A stretch of 64,000 nucleotides of DNA from Gimesia aquarii (GTDB taxonomy: Bacteria > Planctomycetota > Planctomycetia > Planctomycetales > Planctomycetaceae). The translations under genes were made by a program, and so were the position numbers. The notes beneath the pieces were generated by a model. The model was not told where the DNA came from, made no database searches, and worked only from the letters and a program-made list of their open reading frames with translations. The stretch spans positions 6,030,334 through 6,094,333 of the forward strand of contig NZ_CP037422.1 in NCBI RefSeq assembly GCF_007748175.1, in the 5' to 3' direction. Numbering within the stretch: position 1 is the first letter of the stretch; each line of letters opens with the position of its first letter. Shown here piece after piece: positions 8,235 through 18,369 of the stretch.

Positions 8235-10973
8235 CTAATCCGTCAAACTACCCGAAACAGTAATGATTAGATTCTCAGGATGAATATATTTTGCAAACGC
8301 CTGCTGTGCTGCTTCAGCCGTCACAGCGTTAATTTTTTCCTCCAACTCGGAATAATATTTCATATCCCGTTTGGCAAATAAATTCGCAGTTAGAATCGAA
8401 GCCAATGAAGAATCGTTGGTTCGCGAGACTTCCTGCTGTTCCAGATAACCTTTCTGTGCATTGGCAAGCTCTTCCTTGGTGATTCCCTTGGAGCTTAAAA
8501 GGTTGAGCTCTTCTTTGATCGCCACTTCTACTTTATTCATGTTTGCAGGATTACAACTGGCGTAAATCGAAATCGAGCCTCGCTCATCAATCGAGTCAGC
8601 GTGAATGAATGCACCGACACCATATGCCAGGCCTTCTTTCTGACGAACACGATCACCCAAACGGGATGAGAGGCCGCTTGACCCCAGTACCGAACCTGCA
8701 ACGATGAGGTCGGGATAATCGGGAGAGGACGTATTCATCGGAAATGTCAGACCTGCGAAATAAAAGGCATTCGCTTTGTCCGGAATGATAATCTCTGTGA
8801 AGTTACCAGGAATCTGATGTGCCATAGCGGGAATATGCTTGTAGGCCGCTTTGGACTCCCAATTCTCCAACATCGAATTGAGTTGTGAAAATGTCTGATC
8901 TTCAGCAAAATCACCAACGACGGCAATTTCACCAACGGATGCCCCAATAAAGTTCTCATAAAGTGATTGCAGGTCACTCTGCGTTAATGCTTTAATTCGC
9001 TTAATCTCCTGGTCAATGTCAGGTACATAGCGAGGGTCTTCAACAGAGTAAGGTCGAAGCTGTCGACGGACCGACAGAATCGCCCGCGATTGCGGGTCAG
9101 TCTTTTGTTTCTCAAGCATCGCGATTTGCTGAGTTTTGAGAACTTCCAGTTCTGATTCTGGAAGAGTGGGCTCACGTAAAATGTCTTTCAGAATGTCTAA
9201 GACTTTACCCAGATTTTCCCTGCGAGTTTTTATGCTTGCATTTATTTGACCGGGAGAACCAGAAATACTTAATTGTGCACGTAATTTATTCAGTGCATCC
9301 TCAATTTCCTGACGAGTCATCTTCTTCGTCCCCCGTTTCATCACCACGGGTAGGAATTCACAGGCGAGCCGTTTTCCATTCAGGTTTTCCAGGTTGCCAT
9401 ACCGCAACGTCATCTTCAAATTGACTTCTTCTCCACGTGTCTTCTTTGAAAGCAATGCGACCTTAACACCTGACGATAACGTTTTAAGGGTTGTCCGTTT
9501 ATCAATATTTTCAGGAGAAACATCGAAGTCTTCTCCCATCGCTACCGTTTCACGCCCTTTATAGTCACCAATCATTTTCGCAATGTCGTTGACTTGCGGA
9601 ATGGAAACTTTTTCACTTTTATCAACGGGGACAAAGATCCCCACTGTGCGGTTATTTTCTTTGAGATAGAGGTCCGCTACACGTTTCACATCTGCGGGAG
9701 TCACTTTTTCTAATGCATCGCGATAAAGAAATCGAAGCCGCCAATCTCCCATTGCGACCCACTCAGAAAGCTCGACTGCCAATCGGGAACTGTTATTTTC
9801 TGCCTGTTCGTATTGTTTTAACAGCTTCTCTTTGGCACGAGTCACATCGTCAGGAGAAATTCCTTTGTCAATGACAGTCTGAAGAGTGTCAAACATAATA
9901 CCCAGAATCACTTGTGGATCATTCCCTTTAACGACTTCGACGATTAATCGTAAAACACCCGGGTCATGCAACGCGAAGATTGACCCTGAAACGCTGGACG
10001 CTTTTTTGGTCTTCACCAAAGCCTGATAGAGTACGCCCGATGGATCACTTGTGAGCGCAGATTCCAGTACATCGAGGGCAGCCATATCTTTGTGAGCAGC
10101 AGCAGGGATATGATAGACTACGCCGACAACAGGAACTTCTCCCACACGCCGCAGAGTGACAACCCGCTCACCTTCCTGAGGAGGCTCTTCAGTATAAGTC
10201 GAATCCAATTTTCGCTCAGGGCGCGGAATCGTACCAAAATATTGATTGATTAGCTTCAGAGCTTCTGTCTGATCAAACTTACCAGCGACAATTAAAACCG
10301 CATTATCAGGCTGGTAGTATTTCTTGTAAAACTTTTTCAAGCGATCAATGGGAACACGTTCGATGTCTGCCCGGTTACCAATCGTAGACTTTCCATAATT
10401 ATGCCATTCAAAGGCGGATCCCATCACTTTTTGCATCAGCATCCGAGATGGGCTGTTTTCACCTCGCTCGAATTCGTTTCGTACCACCGTCATTTCAGAA
10501 GCGAGATCTTCCGCTTTCACATAACTATTCATCATACGGTCTGCTTCCATCTTTAAAGCAAACTCGAGATTATCCTCACTGGCAGGCAACGTTTCGTAAT
10601 AGTTGGTTCGGTCAAACCAGGTGGTACCATTGAATTGGGCACCACGCGCCTGTAATTCTTTGGGAATATTTTTATGTGTGGGAGTCCCTTTGAATAGCAT
10701 ATGCTCCAGCAGGTGAGCCATACCCGTTTCCCCATATCCTTCATGTCGCGAACCGACTAAGAGAGTCAGATTCACCGTGACCTTGGGACTGGAAGGATCT
10801 GGAAAGAGCAACACTTTCATCCCGTTTTCCAGAGAGTATTCGGTAATGCCTTCTACCGTTCGCACTTTTTCAGGAGGAGCAGGGGACTTGGCAGCTGAAA
10901 GAAATGAATTTGATGCAAAGCTCATTACTAAAAATACCCCTGCAGTTAAACTCCATTTTTGACGATTCATCAT
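8235..10973 (-). CDS. M16 family zinc metallopeptidase (two-repeat form), exported
   Basis: About 912 residues, a full-length pitrilysin/PqqL-like protein with two M16 halves. A signal peptide follows the start (MNRQKWSLTAGVFLVMSFASNSFLSAA). The inverted zinc motif HLLEH (about residues 87-91) and downstream EMTVVRNEFERGE, which supplies the third ligand, mark an active N-terminal half. The C-terminal half repeats the fold without the motif. Tandem ATGs at 10973 and 10970 follow a GGAGCGAG site; a TTG at 11006 would give an improbable longer leader. It probably degrades peptides outside the cytoplasm. Confidence 0.9.
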   Translation of the reverse strand: MMNRQKWSLTAGVFLVMSFASNSFLSAAKSPAPPEKVRTVEGITEYSLENGMKVLLFPDPSSPKVTVNLTLLVGSRHEGYGETGMAHLLEHMLFKGTPTHKNIPKELQARGAQFNGTTWFDRTNYYETLPASEDNLEFALKMEADRMMNSYVKAEDLASEMTVVRNEFERGENSPSRMLMQKVMGSAFEWHNYGKSTIGNRADIERVPIDRLKKFYKKYYQPDNAVLIVAGKFDQTEALKLINQYFGTIPRPERKLDSTYTEEPPQEGERVVTLRRVGEVPVVGVVYHIPAAAHKDMAALDVLESALTSDPSGVLYQALVKTKKASSVSGSIFALHDPGVLRLIVEVVKGNDPQVILGIMFDTLQTVIDKGISPDDVTRAKEKLLKQYEQAENNSSRLAVELSEWVAMGDWRLRFLYRDALEKVTPADVKRVADLYLKENNRTVGIFVPVDKSEKVSIPQVNDIAKMIGDYKGRETVAMGEDFDVSPENIDKRTTLKTLSSGVKVALLSKKTRGEEVNLKMTLRYGNLENLNGKRLACEFLPVVMKRGTKKMTRQEIEDALNKLRAQLSISGSPGQINASIKTRRENLGKVLDILKDILREPTLPESELEVLKTQQIAMLEKQKTDPQSRAILSVRRQLRPYSVEDPRYVPDIDQEIKRIKALTQSDLQSLYENFIGASVGEIAVVGDFAEDQTFSQLNSMLENWESKAAYKHIPAMAHQIPGNFTEIIIPDKANAFYFAGLTFPMNTSSPDYPDLIVAGSVLGSSGLSSRLGDRVRQKEGLAYGVGAFIHADSIDERGSISIYASCNPANMNKVEVAIKEELNLLSSKGITKEELANAQKGYLEQQEVSRTNDSSLASILTANLFAKRDMKYYSELEEKINAVTAEAAQQAFAKYIHPENLIITVSGSLTD

Positions 10974-11106
10974 TCGAAATCTCGCTCCACTTGAGAGGGT
11001 AAGCAATATTGTTTGTCCTTAACTCAACTGTGTTTAATGTCCAGTTTGGGAATTATAGGCAAATCCAGGAATGCCAACAATCTCCGACTATTAGAAATCA
11101 TGGAGA

Positions 11107-12018
11107 TCATCTTGATTTACCAGCTTGTTTTAAAAATGTCGTTGCAACACCGATTGCCATGCCGGTCCCCAATCCAAATCCATGTGCCATATTTGCAACC
11201 GGTCCAACAAACCCAGTCATGCAGAGAAAAAACCATCCGATCAGAATAAAAACCATGTTGGGTGGTACAAAGAAATACGATTGCGGATCAAATTTACTTT
11301 TCATCCACATATACCCAAACATTCCATACACAACCCCCGAGAGACCTCCAAAACTGGGACCGCTCCAATAAAACTGTGCCAGATTAGAAGGAATTGCCGT
11401 TAATAACACTAATAATAGTAGCCGACCGCTCCCTCGATTGGCCTCAATAGCACCTCCCAACTGGTAAGTCATGATGCAGTTGAACACAATATGCATGATC
11501 GAGAAGTGAATGAAGATTGGTGTTACCAATCGCCAGACCTCACCTTCCCGGACGTCAACCAGGCGTTTGTCATATCTGATCATATCGCCTGAAACTTGAA
11601 AGGAACAAATACTCAATGCCTGCCTGACTTGAGTCTTAGATTCATCGGACTGCATGAAAAGAAACACAACCACACTGATACCAATTAGCAATGAAGTCAC
11701 AGGACAACGGCTCGTAAAGGGACGATTCCAGGTTTCGCGAACGTCGACTTGACGACTCTGGTTCTCGCGCACTTTTTTGATTTTTTCTTCACGAATTGAA
11801 TCCGCCTGCTGAGAAACTCCCTGATATTTTTCAGCTGAAGAGTTCTCTAAGAATTCATCTAATTCTGATTTAGACTGTTCCACATGATCTTCATCGTATA
11901 CCCAAACAGTCCATTGATCGGAGGCTGACTCAACAGTGACATCAATTCCCTTTGTTAGCAAATAATCTCTAAACAAATTTGCCTGCTGCCCTGATTCGAG
12001 CGAGCCTATTTTTCTCAT
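11107..12018 (-). CDS. Rhomboid-family intramembrane serine protease
   Basis: 303 residues. The first ~95 are a cytoplasmic domain with an N-terminal fold like that of GlpG (MRKIGSLESGQQANLFRDYLLTKGIDVTVE) plus a charged linker. The membrane part has WRLVTPIFIHFSIMHIVFN (HxxxxHxxxN, residues 171-180), GLSG with the nucleophile Ser227, and His279 in MAHGFGLGTG. All catalytic elements are present, so it should cleave membrane proteins within the bilayer. It lies just upstream of the M16 gene on the same strand. Substrates are unknown. Confidence 0.92.
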   Translation of the reverse strand: MRKIGSLESGQQANLFRDYLLTKGIDVTVESASDQWTVWVYDEDHVEQSKSELDEFLENSSAEKYQGVSQQADSIREEKIKKVRENQSRQVDVRETWNRPFTSRCPVTSLLIGISVVVFLFMQSDESKTQVRQALSICSFQVSGDMIRYDKRLVDVREGEVWRLVTPIFIHFSIMHIVFNCIMTYQLGGAIEANRGSGRLLLLVLLTAIPSNLAQFYWSGPSFGGLSGVVYGMFGYMWMKSKFDPQSYFFVPPNMVFILIGWFFLCMTGFVGPVANMAHGFGLGTGMAIGVATTFLKQAGKSR

Positions 12019-12072
12019 CGTGATTTCAATCTATGCTTGAATCAAAACTGCACTAATCGTCTTGTGACCGGC

Positions 12073-13089
12073 TTATTCTTGTGCCAAGGCAGATAAATGT
12101 TTCCTGACTGATTTTTGTAATGATTCGTGATCTGTCCAGGGAGCATAATGCGCCCGTATGATAAATCCATAGGCTTTACCAACTTCGTAATTGGGAATAA
12201 ACCATTGGAAATCCCAGGCTGGATTGAGTCGCCCCCCTCCTGTCGGAGACTGAGCAAACCAGATATGATCACGATCACGAAAAATCTGAGTATAAGAATA
12301 TTTCCCACGAATACCATAGTACCAGGGTTGGGAATACACATAGTCAGAAGGGTGATTCACGAGAGTGAGGGGAAAATCGGGAGCGAAATTGGGATAAAAC
12401 AACACATTCAACGGTGGGTGAGTGCTGTTGACACCATGTGAGGGAGTTCTGGCAGTAATCAAAGTTTCCCTTTTAGCTAAATTCGCTATTGATTTTCCAT
12501 AAAAGTTAATTCTGCGATCTTCCGGTGCTTGTATATAGCTGGCCCAAAACAAGCCGATATAACCATTCTTGAATCGATCCGCATGCGGAATACATTCAAA
12601 CGTATATTCGATCGTACCATCTTCCAAAATCTGATAGCGTCCACAGCTCTCCAGTTTCCAATTTGGAGTCGGAGCCTGATAAAGTTCCACCGTATCATCT
12701 GAAATGATTCGCAACTGCATCGGGAATTTACGCGGTTCGAATTTCTCTTTGAGTGTAGGAGTTCCATCATGAATATGTTCAAAATTCAATCCTGCTAATG
12801 AGGGGACAAAGAGATTATCGCTTTGGTCTCGATGTTTCAGGAGAGCCAGACCGTTATAGCCGGCACGATGCCCCGGTAGTTCTTTTATATCCACAGCTGC
12901 ATTATCAACGACAATCGCCGTGTTCGGCCCGCGTTTTAAAACGACATAGTGCTGATCAGCCACTTTGTATTTGACTTGAGAATTTGTCAGACTTGTCACC
13001 CCGGGAGCACGGTAAAGGTGAGTTCCTGACATCATAGTCACAAACCCCGTTAATATGAAAACATAAAAAAAATATTTCATCAAGCGCAC
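12073..13089 (-). CDS. Exported protein of unknown function
   Basis: About 339 residues. A signal peptide (MRLMKYFFYVFILTGFVTMMSG) is followed by a protein rich in aromatic residues and predicted beta strands (for example DTVELYQAPTPNWKLESCGRYQILEDGTIEYTFECIPHADRF), which would suit a carbohydrate-binding or mutarotase-like beta sandwich. No catalytic motif is recognised. The GTG at 13089 is chosen because GGGGAG sits 7 nt upstream; an ATG at 13080 and a TTG at 13110 are in frame. It is 41 nt from the protease gene upstream, so probably co-transcribed. Confidence 0.6.
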   Translation of the reverse strand: MRLMKYFFYVFILTGFVTMMSGTHLYRAPGVTSLTNSQVKYKVADQHYVVLKRGPNTAIVVDNAAVDIKELPGHRAGYNGLALLKHRDQSDNLFVPSLAGLNFEHIHDGTPTLKEKFEPRKFPMQLRIISDDTVELYQAPTPNWKLESCGRYQILEDGTIEYTFECIPHADRFKNGYIGLFWASYIQAPEDRRINFYGKSIANLAKRETLITARTPSHGVNSTHPPLNVLFYPNFAPDFPLTLVNHPSDYVYSQPWYYGIRGKYSYTQIFRDRDHIWFAQSPTGGGRLNPAWDFQWFIPNYEVGKAYGFIIRAHYAPWTDHESLQKSVRKHLSALAQE

Positions 13090-13130
13090 GTTAATACTCC
13101 CCGTTCTCAATCAATTTTGTTTGGAGCCAA

Positions 13131-15458
13131 TTATTCAGGTTGCTTCACTGTTGTTAAAAAGTTTCTGAATTCATGGATACGGCGTAAATCAAACCCTTCA
13201 GGTGATTTTTCTAATAGGTAATCGGCATCCATAATCGCTTCCGTGATCCGTCCCGTCTGGTACCGCAAAACGGCGCGCAACCAGCGTTCCTGAAGCAGGT
13301 CGTCATCGATGGCGATCATCGTTTCGACATAGCGTAGCATGGAAGGAATATCTTCACGATCTCGGGCAAGATTTAACAAATTTCTCAGCATACGTTTAAT
13401 AATGTCTTTTTTGGTCTGAGCTTTCAGAAACGCAGCATCAAATTGACCCTGGTTTGCATTTAGAATCATGATTTTGGCAGCTTCATCACTCAGGATTTTG
13501 CCCCCTTCGAACACATCAATTAATTGCGTTTTCTCTTCTTGAGAATCGACACGTACGACAAAATGACCGGGAAGCCCAACCCCTTCAATATTGACCCCCA
13601 ACCGCCGCCCCATTTCCATATAGAGAATTGCCAGAGTGATGGGAAGTCCTTCACGGTCATCGATTGTCTCATTAATATAACTGTTGGATTTGTTATAATA
13701 ATTGGTACGGCTGCCATGAAAACCAGTTTCGAGGAACAGATACCGGTTCAGTGCATCGAGCTTGATCTGTTGATTTGCATTCTCAGGCAACGAGTTTTGC
13801 ACCTCTGCCACCATGCCTGCCACCTGATTGAGATATGACTTGAGTTCCACTTCAGAATTATCCAGTCGGGCCACCAACAAGGCAGCCGATAATAAATCGA
13901 TGTCTGCTTCTTTTTTTCCAACAAACAGTTTTGCGAGTTCATTTCGTACGACGCGTTCATGGATGGACTGCGCTAACTGCTGCAGACGTTCTGCCTGCCT
14001 TTTGAGCAACCGGGCCCTCTCCTGCAGTGCTTGTTGTGCACGTGTTTCATCTGTCGCTTTCACAACCTTTTCGATGAGTTCATCCAAAGGGGGACGATCA
14101 ACTCTGAGGTCCTCCGTCAGATCCAGAATTTTTTGTGCCGTCTCTTTAGAAGGGCGATACGGTTCAATCCGAGATGCGACTTGAAATCCTCGAAATGTCG
14201 CAATCGTATTCCGAAATTTCGCAAGGCCGACTTTTCCAGTTTGATACTGTCTGTCTTTGATTTCAAATACCTGCTGATCATTGATGAAACATAATGTACG
14301 ATCTGCCTCAAGCCTGACTTTTAGATGGTTCCATTCTCCCTGACGATAGAAAGGACTCTTTTTTTCTTCGAGAACATGCCAGGAGAAGACATCTGCACCA
14401 TCAAAACGACTGATTCGTAAATTTTTATTACTCGGATAAAATCCATAATGCTTCGTTTTTTCATCGGAATAAAAAATGAGACCAGCCGCTCCCGATTCAT
14501 CATCCAGCTTTACTTCGACTGCAATTTCATAAGGCAGTTCTGGTAAGTCTTCCTGTGAAACACATAACGAGCGGCTACCTAATCCAGTGCCAAAACCATC
14601 AACCATAATGCGCCCCGCTCGCTGTCGCCAACGCGAACCAAACAAAGGCTTCCAATGCTGTTCATCCAATGTCCCAATGGTTAACCAACGATTGATGGGA
14701 ACAGGATTTGGTTTCTCTAACAGCACTTTGAGCGCACTGATATTGACGGCATACCCTAAGTTTCGAGTCACCGCTGATTTCAACGTAACAATACCCTGAA
14801 CACGGCCTAAAGAGTCCAGGACGGGACCTCCGCTATTGCCCGGTTCGATAGGAATCGCCAGTTGGATCATTGGCTTTCCCTCAATTTCCCTCGTCCCTGA
14901 ATTCACACCTTTCACAACACTGTAACGAAGCCCTTGTGGATTACCGAGTGCCACGACTGCGGCCCCCTGTTTTAAGGAATCGGGTTCTGCTAAAGGAAGT
15001 GGGGTCAGATCCTTGGCCTCTATTTTCAACACAGCCAGATCCATCTGACGATCAGTGGCATAAACCTCTTTCACGTCGTATTGTTTCCCGTTTAAAAATT
15101 GAACGGAGATCGGCCGCGCTTCTCCAATCACGTGCAAATTCGTAGCGATAAGCCCCTCTGCTGCAATCACAAAACCGGTCCCCAGTCCAGCCTGTTTTCC
15201 ATCTCGTCCAGCAAAAGAGACAGCGGCTACGGATTCTTTTGCGTATTCAGCAATTTGCTCGGCAGTCATTTCCTGAGAGGAGGTTGATGTACCGATCGCA
15301 GGACGCTTGGCAACAATCGGTTGTTCAGAATTGGTTTCTGCAGCAAAAACGACTGGCGTCAAAAACAAAACACAAAAACCAGACAACACAATCCCACCTC
15401 GTCTGTGATTGAGTTGCGCAATCGGACTTTGACGTTTGACCATCTGCAGAAATCCCAT
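13131..15458 (-). CDS. Exported trypsin-like protease with LamG-like and SirB1/transglutaminase-like domains
   Basis: 775 residues with three modules. After a signal peptide (to about residue 40) a Deg-type trypsin domain carries the full triad: His109 (ATNLHVIG), Asp140 (DRQMDLAVLKI) and Ser209 (EPGNSGGP). Residues ~255-425 form a LamG/concanavalin-like beta domain (YEIAVEVKLDDESGAAGLIFYS ... GKVGLAKFRN). After an alpha-helical linker (~440-510), residues ~520-770 match the SirB1/transglutaminase-like fold (NYYNKSNSYINETIDDREGLPITLAILYMEMGRRLG ... GLPGHFVVR). No PDZ domain is present. The order is unusual and suggests an envelope protease anchored to a glycan or partner protein. Confidence 0.85.
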   Translation of the reverse strand: MGFLQMVKRQSPIAQLNHRRGGIVLSGFCVLFLTPVVFAAETNSEQPIVAKRPAIGTSTSSQEMTAEQIAEYAKESVAAVSFAGRDGKQAGLGTGFVIAAEGLIATNLHVIGEARPISVQFLNGKQYDVKEVYATDRQMDLAVLKIEAKDLTPLPLAEPDSLKQGAAVVALGNPQGLRYSVVKGVNSGTREIEGKPMIQLAIPIEPGNSGGPVLDSLGRVQGIVTLKSAVTRNLGYAVNISALKVLLEKPNPVPINRWLTIGTLDEQHWKPLFGSRWRQRAGRIMVDGFGTGLGSRSLCVSQEDLPELPYEIAVEVKLDDESGAAGLIFYSDEKTKHYGFYPSNKNLRISRFDGADVFSWHVLEEKKSPFYRQGEWNHLKVRLEADRTLCFINDQQVFEIKDRQYQTGKVGLAKFRNTIATFRGFQVASRIEPYRPSKETAQKILDLTEDLRVDRPPLDELIEKVVKATDETRAQQALQERARLLKRQAERLQQLAQSIHERVVRNELAKLFVGKKEADIDLLSAALLVARLDNSEVELKSYLNQVAGMVAEVQNSLPENANQQIKLDALNRYLFLETGFHGSRTNYYNKSNSYINETIDDREGLPITLAILYMEMGRRLGVNIEGVGLPGHFVVRVDSQEEKTQLIDVFEGGKILSDEAAKIMILNANQGQFDAAFLKAQTKKDIIKRMLRNLLNLARDREDIPSMLRYVETMIAIDDDLLQERWLRAVLRYQTGRITEAIMDADYLLEKSPEGFDLRRIHEFRNFLTTVKQPE

Positions 15459-15655
15459 TAGTAAGAAATAAGATGAACGAGCGATATATCAGTCACTATT
15501 GTATTTTCTTGGGCGACAGAATGCAAAAAAGAACACCTGAATTCGTATTCATTGGAAAAATGGTCTATCAAGATCACACTTGACGGCCCTGTTCGTACAT
15601 GACAAGCTGGTGTCCACGAATTGTCATTAATCTGGAAATAAGTAAGGTAAATCAC

Positions 15656-17095
15656 ATGTGGAACTCTCTGAAACCTTTTCTATTGCTATTGGCCATTTTA
15701 AGTTTGTCCAGCAACGTAGTCGATGCAGCCACACAACCGAATATCCTTTTCATTTTTACAGATGATCAGGCTCCCTGGGCTTTGGGACGTTCCGGTCATC
15801 CTCACGCACACACCCCACACATCGATCAAATTTTTCAAGAGGGTGCCTATCTGATTAATTCCTTTACGACAACACCGGTCTGTAGCCCTTCACGTGCCAG
15901 CTTGATTACAAGTCGGTATGGCAGTGAAGTTGGCATCACCGATTGGATCAACCCTCGTGTCGAACCCAAGCATGGGCTCAATCCAAAAATCACAACCTGG
16001 ATGCACCTGCTGAAAGAATCAGGCTATCGTACCGGACTCATTGGAAAATGGCATCTGGGTTTGCTTGACAAACAGCATCCGACAAAATTCGGGTATGACT
16101 ATTTTATGGGATTTCGTGGAGGAGGAAATGTTCCCAAAGATCCGAAACTTGAGGTGAACGGCAAAGAAACCAAACTCAAAGGATTACTTCCAGACATTCT
16201 TGTCGATGATGCCATCCGGTTTATCGGACAGGAGCAGGGGATCCCCTTCCTGCTTTCGCTGCATTTTCGCGCCCCGCATGCACGCTGGCTGCCAGTTGCC
16301 GCTGAAGACTGGCAACCCTTCGAAAATCTTGATCCACAAATTCCGAATCCAGACTATCCTGACCTCAACGTAAAACGAGTCAAAACAATGACGCGTGAAT
16401 ATCTGGCAAGCGTCGCCAGTGTGGACCGCAACGTTGGTCGCCTGCTTGAAGCATTAAAAACACAAAATTTGCACCACAACACGATTATCATTTTCTCCAG
16501 CGATCATGGTTATAACATGGGACATAATGGGATCTGGCATAAAGGAAATGGTCATTGGGTCCTCAACACGAAACCGAAGGCAACCAAAAATATTCCCGCA
16601 GGACAACGCCCGAATATGTACGATCATTCGATCAAAGTCCCAACCGCAGTCCTTTGGCCGGGAGTCACGCAACATAATCAGCTAGTCAAACAAACGGTTT
16701 CCAACCTGGATTGGTTTCCAACGATATTAGAAATGGCCCACGTTGCCAAACCAGATCAGTTAACACTCCGTGGCAGGAGTATTGTCCCGTTGTTAAAAAA
16801 TCGAAATGTGAATGACTGGGACAACGGATTCTATGCAGAGTATAGCACCAAACATCAGTCAAAGACGCACATGCGTATGTTCCGCACCCCGGAATGGAAG
16901 CTGGTCCGTGACTTCTTGAATCCCGCCAGAGATGAACTCTACAACCTGACTCAAGACCCGGAAGAGACCACGAATCTGATTGATTCAGAAGATTCGAAAA
17001 CAGTTAAAATGAAAGAGAAATTACATCAAAAAATTCTCTCTCACTTGAAAGCAAACAACGACAAAGTTCTAGATCAAATAAGACAGGGGACTTAA
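15656..17095 (+). CDS. Exported sulfatase (formylglycine type)
   Basis: 479 residues: signal peptide (about 1-25), then NILFIFTDDQAPWALG with the metal-binding Asp pair, and the FGly signature CSPSRASLITS with Cys76 as the residue oxidised to formylglycine. A conserved IGKWHLG follows, and SSDHGYNMGHNG supplies further metal ligands. It hydrolyses sulfate esters, probably on algal polysaccharides, in the periplasm or outside the cell. The ATG at 15656 has AAGG upstream; an earlier in-frame ATG at 15599 would bury the signal peptide. Planctomycetes carry many sulfatases; maturation needs a formylglycine-generating enzyme, not seen here. Confidence 0.93.
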   Translation: MWNSLKPFLLLLAILSLSSNVVDAATQPNILFIFTDDQAPWALGRSGHPHAHTPHIDQIFQEGAYLINSFTTTPVCSPSRASLITSRYGSEVGITDWINPRVEPKHGLNPKITTWMHLLKESGYRTGLIGKWHLGLLDKQHPTKFGYDYFMGFRGGGNVPKDPKLEVNGKETKLKGLLPDILVDDAIRFIGQEQGIPFLLSLHFRAPHARWLPVAAEDWQPFENLDPQIPNPDYPDLNVKRVKTMTREYLASVASVDRNVGRLLEALKTQNLHHNTIIIFSSDHGYNMGHNGIWHKGNGHWVLNTKPKATKNIPAGQRPNMYDHSIKVPTAVLWPGVTQHNQLVKQTVSNLDWFPTILEMAHVAKPDQLTLRGRSIVPLLKNRNVNDWDNGFYAEYSTKHQSKTHMRMFRTPEWKLVRDFLNPARDELYNLTQDPEETTNLIDSEDSKTVKMKEKLHQKILSHLKANNDKVLDQIRQGT

Positions 17096-17140
17096 CACCG
17101 GCGAATTATAAAATAAACCGAAACTGCTCTTGCAATAAAA

Positions 17141-17450
17141 AACTGAGGAGGTATATTTCCCTCAGCAATCAACTACTCGCCCGGCAGGTGCCGGCCGCAT
17201 GCTCGCCGCTGGAGGTGCGAGCCTTACTAACTAGCGACGCGATAGCAATATTTTGCTGCGGTTAAGCTGAAGACTCAGTTTGACAGCGATTTTGATTGCC
17301 TTTGTCTACATTCAGACTTTTTGACTGTTTTGACTACGAAATGGAAGTGTCCTTGTAAATATTTGGCAAGGTCAGTCCAAGCTCGGCTTGGCAATTCAAA
17401 AGAATTTTGAAACATGTTCCTATTCCACCATGACAAGAAGGAGTCTTTCA
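17141..17450 (+). promoter_or_regulatory. Structured csrA leader with several GGA sites
   Basis: The 355 bases between the sulfatase and csrA hold three perfect small hairpins: CTGAGG/CCTCAG at 17143-17165, CCGGCA/TGCCGG at 17181-17194, and CTCGC/GCGAG at 17202-17221, the last with GGA (17211-17213) in its loop. Another GGA lies in the csrA ribosome-binding site (17440-17442). CsrA binds GGA in hairpin loops and often represses its own translation this way, so this may be an autoregulatory leader. The transcription start is not known. Confidence 0.4.
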
Positions 17451-17684
17451 ATGTTGGTCTTATCCCGCAAAACCAATGAATCCATTCAAATTGGTAACAA
17501 TATTCATGTTACAGTTTTAGAAACGCGAAAAGGTGCGGTCCGAATTGGAATCTCGGCACCACCAGAAGTTCCCATTTCCCGCCCAGAATGTGCGAAACAA
17601 ACCGTGACACAGGAAACGGCACTACACGATGGCACAAGAGAGAATTCGCAATTCTCACTTTCCTTTTGCGGAACGATTTCCTAA
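17451..17684 (+). CDS. csrA: Carbon storage regulator CsrA
   Basis: 77 residues. The RNA-binding dimer fold is clear: MLVLSRKTNESIQIGNNIHVTVLETRKGAVRIGISAPPEVPISRPE, including the N-terminal LVLSRK and the conserved Arg of strand 5 (VxxxR). The usual HREEIY is replaced by SRPECA, and the tail is about 20 residues longer than in most CsrA proteins, with no family resemblance. A strong AAGGAG precedes the ATG at 17451, the normal CsrA start; the frame is open to 17388. It regulates translation and stability of target mRNAs. No flagellar genes are near, unlike in many bacteria. Confidence 0.92.
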   Translation: MLVLSRKTNESIQIGNNIHVTVLETRKGAVRIGISAPPEVPISRPECAKQTVTQETALHDGTRENSQFSLSFCGTIS

Positions 17685-17901
17685 GAATGCTCGGTGATAC
17701 ATTTCAAACGAAGGAGAGTCACTATAGGCTTTCCTTCGTTTGTCTTTTACTGTTTTCTATTTGGAATCACATTCCAAACTCTTTTGCATCGCGACCTGAT
17801 CCGAATGGCACTTTTTACTTCCACGTTAGTTAATTATCTTCTGTTCGAACTCTAACACCAAAGAGTGTTAATAAAAGGGTAATGTATCTAAAGGTTGCAT
17901 C

Positions 17902-18228
17902 CTAATCCTCTTGCGACAAATGTGGAAATGCAGCTTTAATGTGCTCAGGGATAGGCTCGCCTTCTAAATGGTTAGTAATATCGGCTAATTCTGTTTGGTA
18001 GTTTTTTAAACGAAAAAAGAAATCTGTAATTTGTTCATTTACTTTGTGTGGTGCAAATTCAATTCTTGAAATTGCATCGATGTTATCTTCTGAATGGGAT
18101 CCATGTAAAAGAAGGTTTTCATTAAATTCTTGCTGTTGCTCAGGTACTAATTTACCTTCATAGGCAGAGTGAATTAATTCTTCGAGATTTTTTCGAACAT
18201 TGAGATCTTGTTGAAAATAAAACTCCAT
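17902..18228 (-). CDS. Hypothetical protein, 108 residues
   Basis: A soluble, acidic, probably all-helical protein (FQQDLNVRKNLEELIHSAYEGKLVPEQQQEFNENLL...). It has no signal peptide, cysteine pairs or known motif. AGG lies 7 nt upstream of the ATG at 18228. It sits alone next to a tRNA gene, a common place for acquired genes, but no integrase or repeat is visible. Function unknown. Confidence 0.55.
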   Translation of the reverse strand: MEFYFQQDLNVRKNLEELIHSAYEGKLVPEQQQEFNENLLLHGSHSEDNIDAISRIEFAPHKVNEQITDFFFRLKNYQTELADITNHLEGEPIPEHIKAAFPHLSQED

Positions 18229-18369
18229 AGTAAACCTATATCTAGGGATGGAAAAAAAGAATCAGGTTCAATCCTGTTCGGCACGAACATGATTGACTTG
18301 CAAAGCCGCTGCACTCTAAAGCTACCCAGCTCGGATTCTGGCGCAGCACTCGCTAGATGAAGAAAAATA

